DNA from: Agrobacterium tumefaciens | GTDB lineage: Bacteria > Pseudomonadota > Alphaproteobacteria > Rhizobiales > Rhizobiaceae | Length of the DNA: 64,000 bases | Assembly: GCF_017726655.1 (NCBI RefSeq) | Contig: NZ_CP072309.1 | Location: 923,501 to 987,500, forward strand | Reading direction: 5' to 3' | Shown: positions 52,963 to 62,206 of the stretch, one piece after another | Layout: each line of letters starts with the position of its first letter | Position numbering within the stretch: position 1 is the first letter of the stretch | Translations under genes and position numbers: made by a program | The notes under the pieces: generated by a model | Databases searched by the model: none | Told to the model about the DNA's origin: nothing | What the model saw: only the letters and a program-made list of their open reading frames with translations

Positions 52963-53213
52963 TAAGTACCGTAAGGTTTCCGGATCTCAGAGTACCCTAC
53001 TACAGCGGCAAATTCTCGTGGCCAACACACTTGACCAGTTGTTGTTTTTCGCGTCGGGGGATCGACAACTGAATTGCAATGTTTCGGCATATTCAAGGAA
53101 CGGCGTGCAAGCGACATTGCTCTTGAACGGAATCGAACCAGCGTCCGGTCATCCTAACCGACTATTTGCATGTGACTGAACCACTTGAGCACGTGGGAAG
53201 TAAGGGACTCAGC

Positions 53214-53900
53214 CTAAAAGTAAACTCCCGTCTGCCCCATCAGACCCACTGCCTTGCACTGCAGTTGCTCGGGATAGGGTGGCCGCTTGGCGCTGGGCCG
53301 CTGGCTGAACCTATCGAACCACATCTGGAGCTTAACGCACCCGGGCGGGATCGGAACGGCATAGAAATCGCTCGTATACTGCAGCGTCGCCATCGCCACG
53401 CAGTCAGCCAGCGTGACGTGCTCACCGGCAATGAAGGGGTCTTCGCTCATCAACCTTTCGATGAGCCGCAGCTGCCCGAAATACCGGTCGGAGCAGATGT
53501 CCGCGACTTCGCGGCTTGATCGCACCACGCCTTGTCCGAGCGCACTGCCGTGGCGCGCCCAGAGGCCGAAAAAGGTAAGGGCCTGATCGACAACATGAAC
53601 GATTTGGCGAACCTTGGCCCGTTCCGCTGGTGTCTTCCCTCGCATATCGGGGACCGGGATCCGATCCTCAAGATATTCGAGGATCGCAAGCGACTGGGCA
53701 ACTAAGGTACCATCGGCGTCCCTGAGGATGGGGAGAGATCCCGTGGGAGTGAGAGCCCTGATTTCAGGCGTCGGCGTCTGCTCACGCTCATTTGGCTCCG
53801 CATACAATGTCACCGCGACGCTCTCAGGCTGCTTTTCTGCCAGGTAGATATTCACCCTTTGCGGATAAGGCCCAAAGGCGAAATTGAAAATTTCAATCAA
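53214..53900 (-). CDS. glutathione S-transferase family protein
   Basis: A 228-aa GST. The thioredoxin-fold domain (about 1-80) has FAFGPYPQRVNIYLAEK, the cis-proline loop GSLPIL and the glutathione-contacting AQSLAILEYLEDR. The helical domain follows with AGEHVTLADCVAMATLQYT. It would conjugate or reduce electrophiles in the cytoplasm. It is 38 bp downstream of the methyltransferase on the same strand; both are divergent from the Rrf2 regulator, which likely controls them. Confidence 0.88.
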   Translation of the reverse strand: MIEIFNFAFGPYPQRVNIYLAEKQPESVAVTLYAEPNEREQTPTPEIRALTPTGSLPILRDADGTLVAQSLAILEYLEDRIPVPDMRGKTPAERAKVRQIVHVVDQALTFFGLWARHGSALGQGVVRSSREVADICSDRYFGQLRLIERLMSEDPFIAGEHVTLADCVAMATLQYTSDFYAVPIPPGCVKLQMWFDRFSQRPSAKRPPYPEQLQCKAVGLMGQTGVYF

Positions 53901-53938
53901 GCTGATCCCTCCTTATCGACAGGGCGTTGTGCGCAGCG

Positions 53939-54616
53939 TCAGGCGGTCATGACCCAGCCGCGGAACGAAAAAGCGGCGTAGAACAGGCTTGGTTGCTGGA
54001 AGCCGGCTTCGCGAAAGCACGCTTCTTCCCGGTCCTGCGAAAGCAGCGGCAACCGCTCGGCCATCGCCTTGGCCGAGGCTGCTGCCTGTCCAGGCGCCGA
54101 GGTCGGACCCGCGGCAAATGCCGCAGATCTCGCCAACCAAATTTGCGCTTGTCCTTCGATCTCAGTGTGATGGGCGGCAACGAAAACGCCGCCCGGCTTC
54201 AGACGCCTGCAGATCTCCTGTAGAGTCTCCAGCCGCTCGTGCCAATCGAGGAAATGCAGTGTCAGGAGGCAAACCGCGCCATCGAAAGGACCGGCTGGTG
54301 CATCGATCGCCGTTCCATGATTAAGTTGCGTTCGCTCGGCGCAAAATGACGTCGTTTGGCGGGCGATGTCCAGCATGGCAGGCGAGGGATCGACGCCATT
54401 AAATCGCCAGTCCGGCCGCATCTCCGCCATAGCCCTGATTTCCAGGCCGCCGCCGGCACCCACGACGAGTATGTCGGCAGCACCCGGCGCCTGTTCGGCA
54501 AGAAGCAGCGCTGCCATTTTGTGGAGGTCTGCAAGCCCTGGCACCTTGCGCGGCGTCTCAAGGACATAGTCGCTGACGGCCGCCAGATTCTGGAATGGAT
54601 TGGGATTGCCGTTCAT
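53939..54616 (-). CDS. class I SAM-dependent methyltransferase
   Basis: A 225-aa methyltransferase. SAM motif I is ILVVGAGGGLEIRAM (about 49-63), motif II region FNGVDPSPAMLDIA, and the post-motif CLLTLHFLDWHERLETL followed by LKPGGVFVAAH. The substrate is not evident; the C-terminus FYAAFSFRGWVMTA is found in small-molecule methyltransferases. It forms a two-gene unit with the GST and has Rrf2-type operator dyads directly upstream. Confidence 0.85.
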   Translation of the reverse strand: MNGNPNPFQNLAAVSDYVLETPRKVPGLADLHKMAALLLAEQAPGAADILVVGAGGGLEIRAMAEMRPDWRFNGVDPSPAMLDIARQTTSFCAERTQLNHGTAIDAPAGPFDGAVCLLTLHFLDWHERLETLQEICRRLKPGGVFVAAHHTEIEGQAQIWLARSAAFAAGPTSAPGQAAASAKAMAERLPLLSQDREEACFREAGFQQPSLFYAAFSFRGWVMTA

Positions 54617-54628
54617 GACGAACCTCTT

Positions 54629-54651
54629 TATGTATCAGTCGAAGATACATA
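54629..54651. promoter_or_regulatory. TATGTATC-N7-GATACATA operator
   Basis: A perfect 8-bp inverted repeat with 7-bp spacer lies 12 bp upstream of the methyltransferase start, and a second half-site TGTATC with an imperfect partner follows at 54669. The position in the divergent gap fits the binding site of the Rrf2-family regulator at 54726. Confidence 0.6.
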
Positions 54652-54725
54652 ATACGCTTTCGCTTCTTGTATCAAGTGATGCTACATGATTCGCCAGGAT
54701 GATGCTCGCACGAGTGGGGCGGCCG

Positions 54726-55190
54726 ATGAACAAGGATACGAGACTATCTGATGTGTTGCATGTGCTCTTGCACATGGCGCAAGTGAAGGAGTGCCTGACA
54801 TCGGAGGTTCTGGCACGAAGCATGGGTACCAACCCAGCCGTATTCCGTAGGACAATGGCGGGGTTGCGTCGCGCGGGCCACGTCATCTCGGGCAAGGGCC
54901 ACGGCGGGGGCTGGCAACTTGCGCGACCCCTTGAGGAAATCACGCTTCTAGCCGTCTATGAAGCGCTGGAGCGGCCGACACTGTTTGCTATTGGCTCACG
55001 CGGCAGGCATCCGGGATGCAGGATTGAAGAGGGCGTCAACTCAACCCTGGCGGAGACGATGCGGCAGGCGGAAAGCCTGCTGTTGCAGCGATTTGGCCAG
55101 GTGACGTTGGATCAACTGATGCCGTCGCAGGCAAAGGCATCAATGCAGACTTGCCGCAGTGCCTTACCCGCCACGCCGCGTGGGGACTGA
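54726..55190 (+). CDS. Rrf2-family transcriptional regulator
   Basis: A 154-aa regulator. The winged helix has TSEVLARSMGTNPAVFRRTMAGLRRAGHVISGKGHGGGWQLARP. Only one cysteine (in GCRIEEG) is found where Fe-S members of the family have three, so it probably does not hold a cluster; a further cysteine is near the end. It resembles YwgB/NsrR-like sensors of reactive species. The ATG at 54726 gives the family N-terminus. It is divergent from the methyltransferase/GST pair. Confidence 0.87.
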   Translation: MNKDTRLSDVLHVLLHMAQVKECLTSEVLARSMGTNPAVFRRTMAGLRRAGHVISGKGHGGGWQLARPLEEITLLAVYEALERPTLFAIGSRGRHPGCRIEEGVNSTLAETMRQAESLLLQRFGQVTLDQLMPSQAKASMQTCRSALPATPRGD

Positions 55191-55267
55191 GTTGACCCCC
55201 ATAGGCATGGCGTCGCAACGCGGGCGCTGCCGCAGAACCGCAGCAGCGCCGGATGAAGTGCCGGGTT

Positions 55268-56000
55268 TCAGTCACCCGCCGTAGGTCGAACGACGATATC
55301 GCTCGTGTCCACCCCGTCAGGCTGGCCTATGACATGCATGATGGCCGCTGCAATCGCCTCGGGCTTCAAAGCGATCTGGCGATAACTCTCCATGGCCTGC
55401 GCCGCCACCGGATCGGTGATCGTGTTGGCCAGTTCAGATTCCACCACACCCGGATAGATGCAGGTGACGCGGAGCTTGTCGTTCTCTTGGCGCAGCCCGT
55501 CCGAGATCGCGCGAACCGCATATTTGGCTGCGCAGTAAAACGGCGGCCGTCGGCGAGACGGCAAGGCCGCCGATCGACGAGATATTGATAATCTGACCGG
55601 ATCCCTGCCTGTTCATCACTGGCAGAACCGCTGCAATGCCATGCAGGACGCCCTTAATGTTGACGTCGATCATAAGGTCCCACTCGTCCACCCTCAGGGA
55701 CGCCATGGGTGACAGCGGCATGATGCCAGCATTGTTGATGATCACATCAATCCGACCGAACTCCCGGACAGCCGCATCCGCAAAGGACTGGACGCTGTCA
55801 CGGGACGTCACGTCAAGGCTTCTATAGATCGCCTTGCCGCCGGCGGCATTCAATTCGCCGGCAAGCTCTTCCAGCCGATCCGTTCGCCGCGCACCAAGCA
55901 CGACCGTGGCGCCGGCGCCGGCAAGTGCCCGCGCGGTCGCTTCGCCGATCCCGCTGCTCGCTCCGGTAATCAGGATGATCTTGTTTTCGATGTTCGTCAT
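55268..56000 (-). pseudogene. SDR-family oxidoreductase interrupted by a +1 frameshift
   Basis: Reading from 56000, the NAD(P) motif [23 protein letters not shown] and the serine segment INISSIGGLAVSPTAAV are intact; the expected next residues YCAAKYAVRA, with the catalytic tyrosine and lysine, occur one frame off. A run of four A on the plus strand at 55537-55540 (four T in the gene) has one base more than the neighbouring frames require. Correcting it gives a full-length protein of about 243 aa ending at 55268. It is either a natural frameshift or a sequencing error. It resembles the intact SDR at 56657, so the two are probably duplicates. Confidence 0.85.
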
Positions 56001-56054
56001 CTGAGTATTCCTTCCTTGGTGGTTTCAAATGGGGCAACGGCCTGCGCATGGTGC

Positions 56055-56603
56055 TCACGGCAGGTGACGCCACTTGACCATGCGGTGCTTCAGGTCGAGC
56101 GTGCCGTTGTCGACGGTGAAGGTCCCATCCCCGCGATGGTGCAGGGTTCGCCGTTCCGTGCGGCTTTCATTGAGCCAGATCCTCTTCGCCTCGAGGATGA
56201 AGAGGTTGTAGGGGTCGCGCAGCCTGTCATCGATGACGACACATTCGATGTTGGCCAAGCAATCCGCGAGAAGGGGAGCCGAGACCTGCTCCGCGGGCCT
56301 GGTCCTCAGGCCAAACCGCTCAAACTTGTCGAAATCCGCGCCGGAACAGTTTCCGACATCGACAACGGTTTCGGCCAGATCGAGGCCTGGCACGGCAATC
56401 ACGCATTCACCGGTCTTGCGAAGCGCGTGATAGCTATGATCCCAGGGGCCGATCACACAGCCAATGAGCGGCGGATCGTGCTGGATCATCATGTGGAAGC
56501 CCATTGTCAAGACATTGGGCTTGCCGTTGTCGTAGGTCGACACCAACACGATCGGGCCAGGTTCAAGCAGACGGTATGCCTGCGATGCGGGTAGTTCCTT
56601 CAT
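56055..56603 (-). CDS. flavin reductase-like, FMN-binding split-barrel protein
   Basis: A 182-aa protein of the flavin-reductase-like family. It has PGPIVLVSTYDNGKPNVLTMGFHMMI near the N-terminus, IGPWDHSYHALRKTGECVIAVPG, and NIECVVIDDRL. These proteins bind FMN and serve as oxidoreductases or as reductases for monooxygenases. The ATG at 56603 has GGAG six bases upstream; an ATG at 56615 is an alternative. It lies between two SDR genes on the same strand, probably one redox operon. Confidence 0.83.
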   Translation of the reverse strand: MKELPASQAYRLLEPGPIVLVSTYDNGKPNVLTMGFHMMIQHDPPLIGCVIGPWDHSYHALRKTGECVIAVPGLDLAETVVDVGNCSGADFDKFERFGLRTRPAEQVSAPLLADCLANIECVVIDDRLRDPYNLFILEAKRIWLNESRTERRTLHHRGDGTFTVDNGTLDLKHRMVKWRHLP

Positions 56604-56656
56604 CTGGATCTCCATTGAGGCCCCTGCGCAGCGGCAGGGGCCGAAAGGGCGGCGCC

Positions 56657-57406
56657 TTACCAGCCCTGTTCCACGGGCAGGACGAAGAGTTCGGCCACAT
56701 CAACATGCGCCGGTGCCTGTGCGGCAAAGACGACCGTGTCGCCGATGTCCTCGCCCTTTAGGAAGGTCATCTGGCCGGCAAGGTCGTCCATCTGCTGGCG
56801 GTAGCCGGGATCGGTGATGTGATCGTAAAGCTCTGTGGCGACAGCACCCGGCTGGATGCAGGTGACCCGGATGTTGTGCTTCGGGCCCACCTCCATGCGC
56901 AGGCCATCCGAAAAGGCGGCAACGGCATGTTTGGTGGCGCAATAGACCGACAGACCCTTGAAGACCTTGCGGCCGGCAATCGAGGACATGTTGAAAACAT
57001 GGCCCGAATGCTGCTTGATCATCTGCGGCAGGACGGCGGCCGTCGTATTGAACAGGCCCTTCACGTTCACATCCACCATCCGGTGCCACTCATCAACCTT
57101 GAACTGATCAATATCGGAGAGCGGCATCAGGCCGGCATTGTTGACGAGGATGTCGATCGCACCATAGGTATTGACAAGCGTCTTGACGCTAGCTTCGACG
57201 GAGGTGGGGTCAACCACGTCCATCTCGAGTACTATGGCTTCGCCACCCACAGCCTCGATCTTTGTCCTGAGTTCATATAGCTTTTCGGTGCGGCGGGCGG
57301 CAATGCCAACTCTCGCTCCGGCCTCGGCAAGCTTGAGAGCGGTTGCGGCGCCAATACCGCTGGAGGCGCCGGTCACGAGGGCGATTTTTTCGTTCAGGTT
57401 CGTCAT
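56657..57406 (-). CDS. SDR-family oxidoreductase
   Basis: A 249-aa classical short-chain dehydrogenase. Motifs: [15 protein letters not shown] (about 12-26), [11 protein letters not shown], serine in [11 protein letters not shown] and [10 protein letters not shown] with the catalytic Tyr and Lys. It ends with [15 protein letters not shown]. The ATG at 57406 follows TAGGAG; the longer frame to 57568 overlaps no homologous sequence. It is about 54% like the frameshifted SDR by eye and shares the same direction. Confidence 0.9.
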   Translation of the reverse strand: MTNLNEKIALVTGASSGIGAATALKLAEAGARVGIAARRTEKLYELRTKIEAVGGEAIVLEMDVVDPTSVEASVKTLVNTYGAIDILVNNAGLMPLSDIDQFKVDEWHRMVDVNVKGLFNTTAAVLPQMIKQHSGHVFNMSSIAGRKVFKGLSVYCATKHAVAAFSDGLRMEVGPKHNIRVTCIQPGAVATELYDHITDPGYRQQMDDLAGQMTFLKGEDIGDTVVFAAQAPAHVDVAELFVLPVEQGW

Positions 57407-57621
57407 TGTCGTCACTCCTAATCTGGGGAAGCCGCCTTGAAGACGGTTTGTCGCGTTGACGATGTGAGATTTAGGCTCGACTGGATGAGCTTCTTTCGGG
57501 GTCTTGCGCCGCATGTCGGGATCTTGCGCAAAAGTCGCGATCCGCATGCGTGTGACGCAAATGTGCAAGGCAGGAGCCTTAGATTTGCTCCCAGCAACGT
57601 CGTGGCAGAGCGCGATGAATA

Positions 57622-58020
57622 TCAGCGGTTGCTCGGTATACGAGCGATAACCTTGATCTCGAAGTCAAACCCGGCGAGCCAGGTGACACCGATCGCAGTC
57701 CAGCTTGGATAAGGTGGTTCCGGAAATACCTCGTTTTTCACCGCCATGATGACGCCGAATTGGTTTTCGGGATCCGTGTGGAAGGTCGTCACGTCGACAA
57801 CATCGTCAAAGCTGCAACCTCCAGCCGACAGGGTCGCTTCAAGGTTCGCGAAGGCCAGTCGGACCTGCGCCGCGAAGTCGGGCTCTGGTGATCCGTCGGA
57901 CCGGCTTCCGACCTGGCCGGAAACGAATAGAAGGCCGCCGGAGGCTATTGCTGCCGAGTAGCCGTGCGCTTGGTAGAGGGCGTGACGATCCGTTGGAAAG
58001 ATGGCGGTACGTGAATTCAT
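57622..58020 (-). CDS. Rid-family (YjgF/YER057c/UK114) protein lacking the deaminase arginine
   Basis: A 132-aa Rid-family protein with [16 protein letters not shown], then [32 protein letters not shown] and [21 protein letters not shown]. In RidA the arginine that holds the imine-substrate carboxylate lies in a P-x-R-[ST]-x-V motif; here that position is tryptophan (PSWTAIGV), so it is probably not an enamine deaminase of the RidA type. A AAAGGAG ribosome site precedes ATG 58020. Rid relatives without the arginine occur in aromatic and quinone pathways. Confidence 0.85.
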   Translation of the reverse strand: MNSRTAIFPTDRHALYQAHGYSAAIASGGLLFVSGQVGSRSDGSPEPDFAAQVRLAFANLEATLSAGGCSFDDVVDVTTFHTDPENQFGVIMAVKNEVFPEPPYPSWTAIGVTWLAGFDFEIKVIARIPSNR

Positions 58021-58217
58021 TTTCTCTGCTCCTTTACTCGGCGGTCCGTAGACCGCCGTCATTGAAAGAGAAGAAGCTAGGAGCTGATGGTGGATCGTCT
58101 CGCGCGATCTTGCTTCGTGTGTTGCGCTTTTGCTGAATTCGACGGAGAAGCGCCCAGCCAGCGAGTTAGCCGCCTGAGCCTAGAGAAGAGATCTGCGGCC
58201 GGCAGCGCTACGACGAC

Positions 58218-59081
58218 TTACGAGAACGTTGCTGAAGCAGGCCGTATAAACTGCGAAACCAGTTCCGCAATTTTCTCCGGCTGGTCCTCCGGCGAGAAGT
58301 GACCGCAATTTTCCAAGATGGTCAGGGCTGACCCAGGGATTTCATCACGGAGCTTTCGCCCCCACTCTGGGACCTGCCACTCGTCATTGGCGCCCCAGAT
58401 GAGTTGCACAGGGAGGTCTTTCAACTCACCAAGCCTGTCAGCAACCTCCAATGTATGGACAGGGTCGTAGTGCTTTACCTGGTGCTCAAACAGGCTCGGC
58501 TGCCCGATCGGACCAGAAATGTAATCAAGATACGTCTCAAGAGGACCTTCTTCGAACCTATGCTTGTCGTACACAGCGCTGAGCAGCCAATCCCGGAAAT
58601 GCGCCCGATGGGCGGCGTCGGGCGCTTTCATCAGCGCCTCGAGCCCCTTTTCCATTTGCTGCTTGGTCCGCCTTGAGGGATAGCTGTCGAAGCTCACGAC
58701 GTCGATCATCGTTAGGGACTTCAATCGATATGGACTAAAAACGCCAAACCTTTGCGCTATTCCCCCGCCAATATCGTGCGCCACCAGATGAAAACGTTCG
58801 AGGCCCCAGTGCTCCAGCATCTTTTCGAGAATAGGCACTTGCCCAGACATGGACGTGTCCACATTTCCTGCCTGCGGGCGTTCGGAAAGACCGAAGCCTA
58901 GGAGATCGAACACGTGGATCTTGCACCCGGCTTTGATGAGGTGTGGCGTGACATTCCTCCAGATGAGCGATGAGGACGGGGTTCCATGGAGCAGAACCAC
59001 GGGTTCTCCGTTGCCATGGGTGCCGGCGGCAATGCGATGGCTGTTGACGAGAACCTGCTGGTTGATCAGATCATTCCCCAT
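58218..59081 (-). CDS. alpha/beta hydrolase with Asp nucleophile (haloalkane dehalogenase/epoxide hydrolase-like)
   Basis: A 287-aa alpha/beta hydrolase. The oxyanion segment is LLHGTPSSSLIWRNV, and the nucleophile elbow reads VAHDIGGGIA, with aspartate instead of serine, as in haloalkane dehalogenases and epoxide hydrolases. WGANDEW gives the acid region and CGHFSPEDQP the catalytic histidine. The ATG at 59081 follows GAGTGGAG. The halide-binding tryptophan next to the nucleophile (HDWGG in dehalogenases) is isoleucine, which favours epoxide or fluoroacetate-like hydrolase activity. Confidence 0.85.
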   Translation of the reverse strand: MGNDLINQQVLVNSHRIAAGTHGNGEPVVLLHGTPSSSLIWRNVTPHLIKAGCKIHVFDLLGFGLSERPQAGNVDTSMSGQVPILEKMLEHWGLERFHLVAHDIGGGIAQRFGVFSPYRLKSLTMIDVVSFDSYPSRRTKQQMEKGLEALMKAPDAAHRAHFRDWLLSAVYDKHRFEEGPLETYLDYISGPIGQPSLFEHQVKHYDPVHTLEVADRLGELKDLPVQLIWGANDEWQVPEWGRKLRDEIPGSALTILENCGHFSPEDQPEKIAELVSQFIRPASATFS

Positions 59082-59247
59082 TTGTATCTCCACTCCTCTC
59101 GAGGCCGGCGACAACGATGCCACCGCAACACCTTTCGGCCCGAAGACGCCGACGCGCTCGTGTCGAATGGCGTCAAGATTGCACCTGAGCCAGTGAGACT
59201 ACAGCGGCACTTGCTCCTGTGCTCATGACAAATATTGAGGTTCTTCC

Positions 59248-60255
59248 ATGCGAAATCGATTGTGCGTGACCTGCAACGAGGCAGCCGCCGGCTATCTGAA
59301 GGCGAGCCAGGTATCTATTCCAGCGAGGTCACAAATCATACCTGTGCGCAGCAGCTTCATCAGGTCTCCTGTCATTGAAGTGGATCTCGGCGACAGCGAC
59401 AAACAACAGGCCCTTCCCTCTATCCACCCGGCGGTGGAACAGATCTTGCAGAATTGGCGTGACGCCGATCAGGTGGAGCTGTACATAGATCCTGACCCCA
59501 ACAGCCAACTGCTGATGGTCTATCTATTGAGCCATGCCCTTGCCGCGGAAGTCGGCCACACGAATCTGTTGATCTTCCAGGGCATAACACCGTGGGGACA
59601 ACAGCTCCCTCAGACGCAAAGCAGTTCGGTGGTGGCGCCGATATCGGTTGAAAATCAGCATCTGACCGCCGCCGCCGCAATATGGTCGGCCTACTCAGCT
59701 TCCACGCCCCATGCATGGCTTGGCCTTAGTTTAGACGAGCTGTCCCATTTTCCCTTCATGACCCAGACAAGAGAAGCGCTTCTTGATGATCTGCCGAGCG
59801 CCGAGACGGGCCTTGGCTCGTCCGAGCGCCTGGTACTGATGACTGTCGCCGATGAAGGATGTACCGTCGGCCAGGTTGCTAGGGCCTTTGCCAGCGACCC
59901 GTTGCATCTGCTTAGTTTGCCTTTGGTCGTTGACCTCATTACAACACTTGCGTCAGGCGTTTCGCCACTCATTGCCGGGCTGTCTGGACGCTTGAGGGCG
60001 ACAGACTTTTTTGATGATGTCGACGCTTGGGACACGTATGTCGGAAGCTACCTTGGATTGACGGCTGACGGGCACAAGATCATCGCGGGCGCGATTGATT
60101 TCGTCGAGACGCAGGGCGTTGATCGCTGGTGGGGCGGCACCCGATTGATGGGACACACCTCTTGGCGATGGGATAAACAAACGCGTGTTCTGATACCACC
60201 AGAAAACTTGATGTGTGAGAACATCGAGACAACAGCCTGGATCTGCGGCACATAG
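59248..60255 (+). CDS. hypothetical protein, 335 aa
   Basis: I do not recognise a firm family. It starts with a CxxC-bearing segment RLCVTCNEAA, has a middle part of alternating alpha/beta pattern (LYIDPDPNSQLLMVYLLSHAL, TNLLIFQGI), and a later segment SSERLVLMTVADEGCTVGQVARAF that resembles the helix-turn-helix-like C-terminal part of DUF1835/DUF3658-type proteins. The match is by eye only. It is divergent from the hydrolase at 58218 and ends 3 bp from the convergent AraC gene. No signal peptide or membrane helix is seen. Confidence 0.7.
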   Translation: MRNRLCVTCNEAAAGYLKASQVSIPARSQIIPVRSSFIRSPVIEVDLGDSDKQQALPSIHPAVEQILQNWRDADQVELYIDPDPNSQLLMVYLLSHALAAEVGHTNLLIFQGITPWGQQLPQTQSSSVVAPISVENQHLTAAAAIWSAYSASTPHAWLGLSLDELSHFPFMTQTREALLDDLPSAETGLGSSERLVLMTVADEGCTVGQVARAFASDPLHLLSLPLVVDLITTLASGVSPLIAGLSGRLRATDFFDDVDAWDTYVGSYLGLTADGHKIIAGAIDFVETQGVDRWWGGTRLMGHTSWRWDKQTRVLIPPENLMCENIETTAWICGT

Positions 60256-60258
60256 TAT

Positions 60259-61260
60259 TCACGTCTTGCGATAGTGGCTGGGCAGCAGTCCCGTCTCCCG
60301 TCTGAAGACTTGCGAAAAATGGCTCGGGCTGGTGTATCCAACAGCAATGCCTACTCGGATGATGCTGAGATCTGTCTCTTGTAGAAGTTGCTGAGCGCGC
60401 GCCATCCGTTGACGGATGAAGTAGCGAGAAGGTGACAGCCCTGTCGCTTTCTTGAACAATCGGCTGAAGTGGAAAGGGCTCATCCCGGCCTTTTCCGCAA
60501 GCTCCGCCAGATTGAACGGTTCAGCCAAGTGTTCTTCCAGATGAGCGATCGCCCTTCTCAGCTTGTAGCCTGGCAATGCGGTTTGCCGATCATCATCGCC
60601 GCCGTTTGAGGCGTAGTTTCGTATTAGATGAACAGCAAGACTTTGGGCTAGCCCTTCGACATACAGCTGGCTCCCCCTACCTTGCGCCGTGAGCTCGTGG
60701 TGAATGAGAGCCAGGAAATGTGTCAGCCGTGGATCCTGACCTCCCGACACATCGCGCAATCGTGGAGGAGTGTCGCAGCCAAGAACATCGCCTGCCACCC
60801 GCTCGAACAGAGGGACAGAAATGTAGAGGTGCATCACCTGAAACGGATCAGATCCGAGAGCGCGCCATCGCATCTCATAAGGCCGGTCTGCTCGGGTCAA
60901 AAAGAAATCGCCAACGTTAACACGGGCAGTCTGCCACTCTCCATCGAGATCTCGCTCTTCGACGATGGCCTCACCCGACATAACCCAGACCACGAGCGGC
61001 TCGGCCACTGCTGGGACCAGAAACGGCTCCTGGTTCTGATGGCGTGAGTAGACTTGTACGAACAGATCACTCCAGGCCAGACCGTCTCCGCTCAACAAGG
61101 TTCGGCCTGCTATGAACTGCTCCAGCCCACGCGGTGACGTGCGATCGGGGACAGTTCGGTCCAGCATAGGTGCATCTGCGCCCGGCGGAAAATCCCCATC
61201 ATCCTCTGGCGATAGAGGACCGGGATCAGGATGATCGGAGGTTGCGACTGTCTCTACCAT
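60259..61260 (-). CDS. AraC-family transcriptional regulator
   Basis: A 333-aa regulator with an N-terminal cupin-like AraC_binding-type domain (LVVWVMSGEAIVEERDLDG, GDFFLTRADRPYEM) and a C-terminal double helix-turn-helix (NLAELAEKAGMSPFHFSRLFKKATGLSPSRYFIRQRM, then IAVGYTSPSHFSQVFRRETG). The ATG at 61260 follows CAAGGAAA; the longer frame upstream to 61470 overlaps the next gene's tail region and is unlikely. The target is probably the SDR upstream or the neighbouring hydrolase; not shown by sequence. Confidence 0.9.
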   Translation of the reverse strand: MVETVATSDHPDPGPLSPEDDGDFPPGADAPMLDRTVPDRTSPRGLEQFIAGRTLLSGDGLAWSDLFVQVYSRHQNQEPFLVPAVAEPLVVWVMSGEAIVEERDLDGEWQTARVNVGDFFLTRADRPYEMRWRALGSDPFQVMHLYISVPLFERVAGDVLGCDTPPRLRDVSGGQDPRLTHFLALIHHELTAQGRGSQLYVEGLAQSLAVHLIRNYASNGGDDDRQTALPGYKLRRAIAHLEEHLAEPFNLAELAEKAGMSPFHFSRLFKKATGLSPSRYFIRQRMARAQQLLQETDLSIIRVGIAVGYTSPSHFSQVFRRETGLLPSHYRKT

Positions 61261-61402
61261 GTGTTTCCTTGGGACTTGGTGCCTTCGCCGATAATCCGTT
61301 TCACTGACGCCCGCTATTGATGCCCGGGCAAAGGCGTGGTTCGCGGTTGCGCGACAGAGATGTCGGAAAGGGCCGGCATAGGCCGGCCCGGATAACGTGA
61401 CG

Positions 61403-62134
61403 CTACCAACCGACAGAGCCCTCGGGGGCAACAAATCGGCCAGAAACCGCATTGTCGTCGAGCAAAGCATATTGGACCGGAAGGCGGGCCCCCTCTTCCG
61501 GTGTCATGTAGCCATTACCTCCAGTCAGGTCCGTTTTGACATAACCCGGCGCTACCGAGTTAACGACAATGGAGCTCCCCTTGAGCTCAGCGGCCAGTTG
61601 CACCGTAAGCATATTCAACGCCGCCTTCGAGGCGTTGTAGCCAATCAGGCGTGCCTCGTAGTACGGAGACGTAGGATCACCATTCACCGTGAGCGAGCCA
61701 AGCGTCGTCGCCAGATTGACGATCCGGCCAGCGCTCGACTTGTGCAAGAGCGGTAACATGACCTGTGTAACGGCCAGCGTCCCGAGAAAGTTCGTCTCCA
61801 TCAACCGTCTGGCCGCACCGACCGTTGCAACCGAAGGCGGCCCGTCCTCAGCGTCGACGACACCGGCATTGTTGACAAGAATATCGAGCCTGCCGTGGCG
61901 GGCCGAGATGGCTGCAGCTGCAACTCGGACTGTCTCCTCGCGATTAAGATCCAGCTCGATGGCTTCCACAGCCAATCCGGCCTGGGTCAGTTCCTTCGCA
62001 GCCGTGTCGCCGCGGGCATAGCTGCGGGCGCCCATGATTACAGTGACACCGGCCTCCGCCAATTGCTTTGCGATCTCCAAGCCGATGCCCTTGTTAGCGC
62101 CTGTGACGAGCGCGATTTTCTTTGTATCTGTCAT
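61403..62134 (-). CDS. SDR-family oxidoreductase
   Basis: A 243-aa short-chain dehydrogenase with TGANKGIGLEIAKQLAEAG (cofactor loop), NNAGVVDAEDG, serine in VNLATTLGSLT (the usual serine is replaced by threonine or shifted) and the active-site YNASKAALNM. The GANKGIGLEIA pattern is typical of carbonyl-reductase-like SDRs. Divergent from the TetR gene at 62207 with 72 bp between starts, the usual setup for TetR repression. Confidence 0.88.
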   Translation of the reverse strand: MTDTKKIALVTGANKGIGLEIAKQLAEAGVTVIMGARSYARGDTAAKELTQAGLAVEAIELDLNREETVRVAAAAISARHGRLDILVNNAGVVDAEDGPPSVATVGAARRLMETNFLGTLAVTQVMLPLLHKSSAGRIVNLATTLGSLTVNGDPTSPYYEARLIGYNASKAALNMLTVQLAAELKGSSIVVNSVAPGYVKTDLTGGNGYMTPEEGARLPVQYALLDDNAVSGRFVAPEGSVGW

Positions 62135-62206
62135 TCATTCACCTTTGCATTTGGGAAGGATGCAACGGTAAATATATGAAGGATAGTTCGGATTTTGGAT
62201 TCGCAT

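Noticed and set aside
53110..53165. A possible tRNA 3' half on the minus strand (GGTTCGATTCC-like motif).
   Set aside because: The T-stem does not pair properly and no anticodon or acceptor stem is found; the resemblance is limited to the loop.
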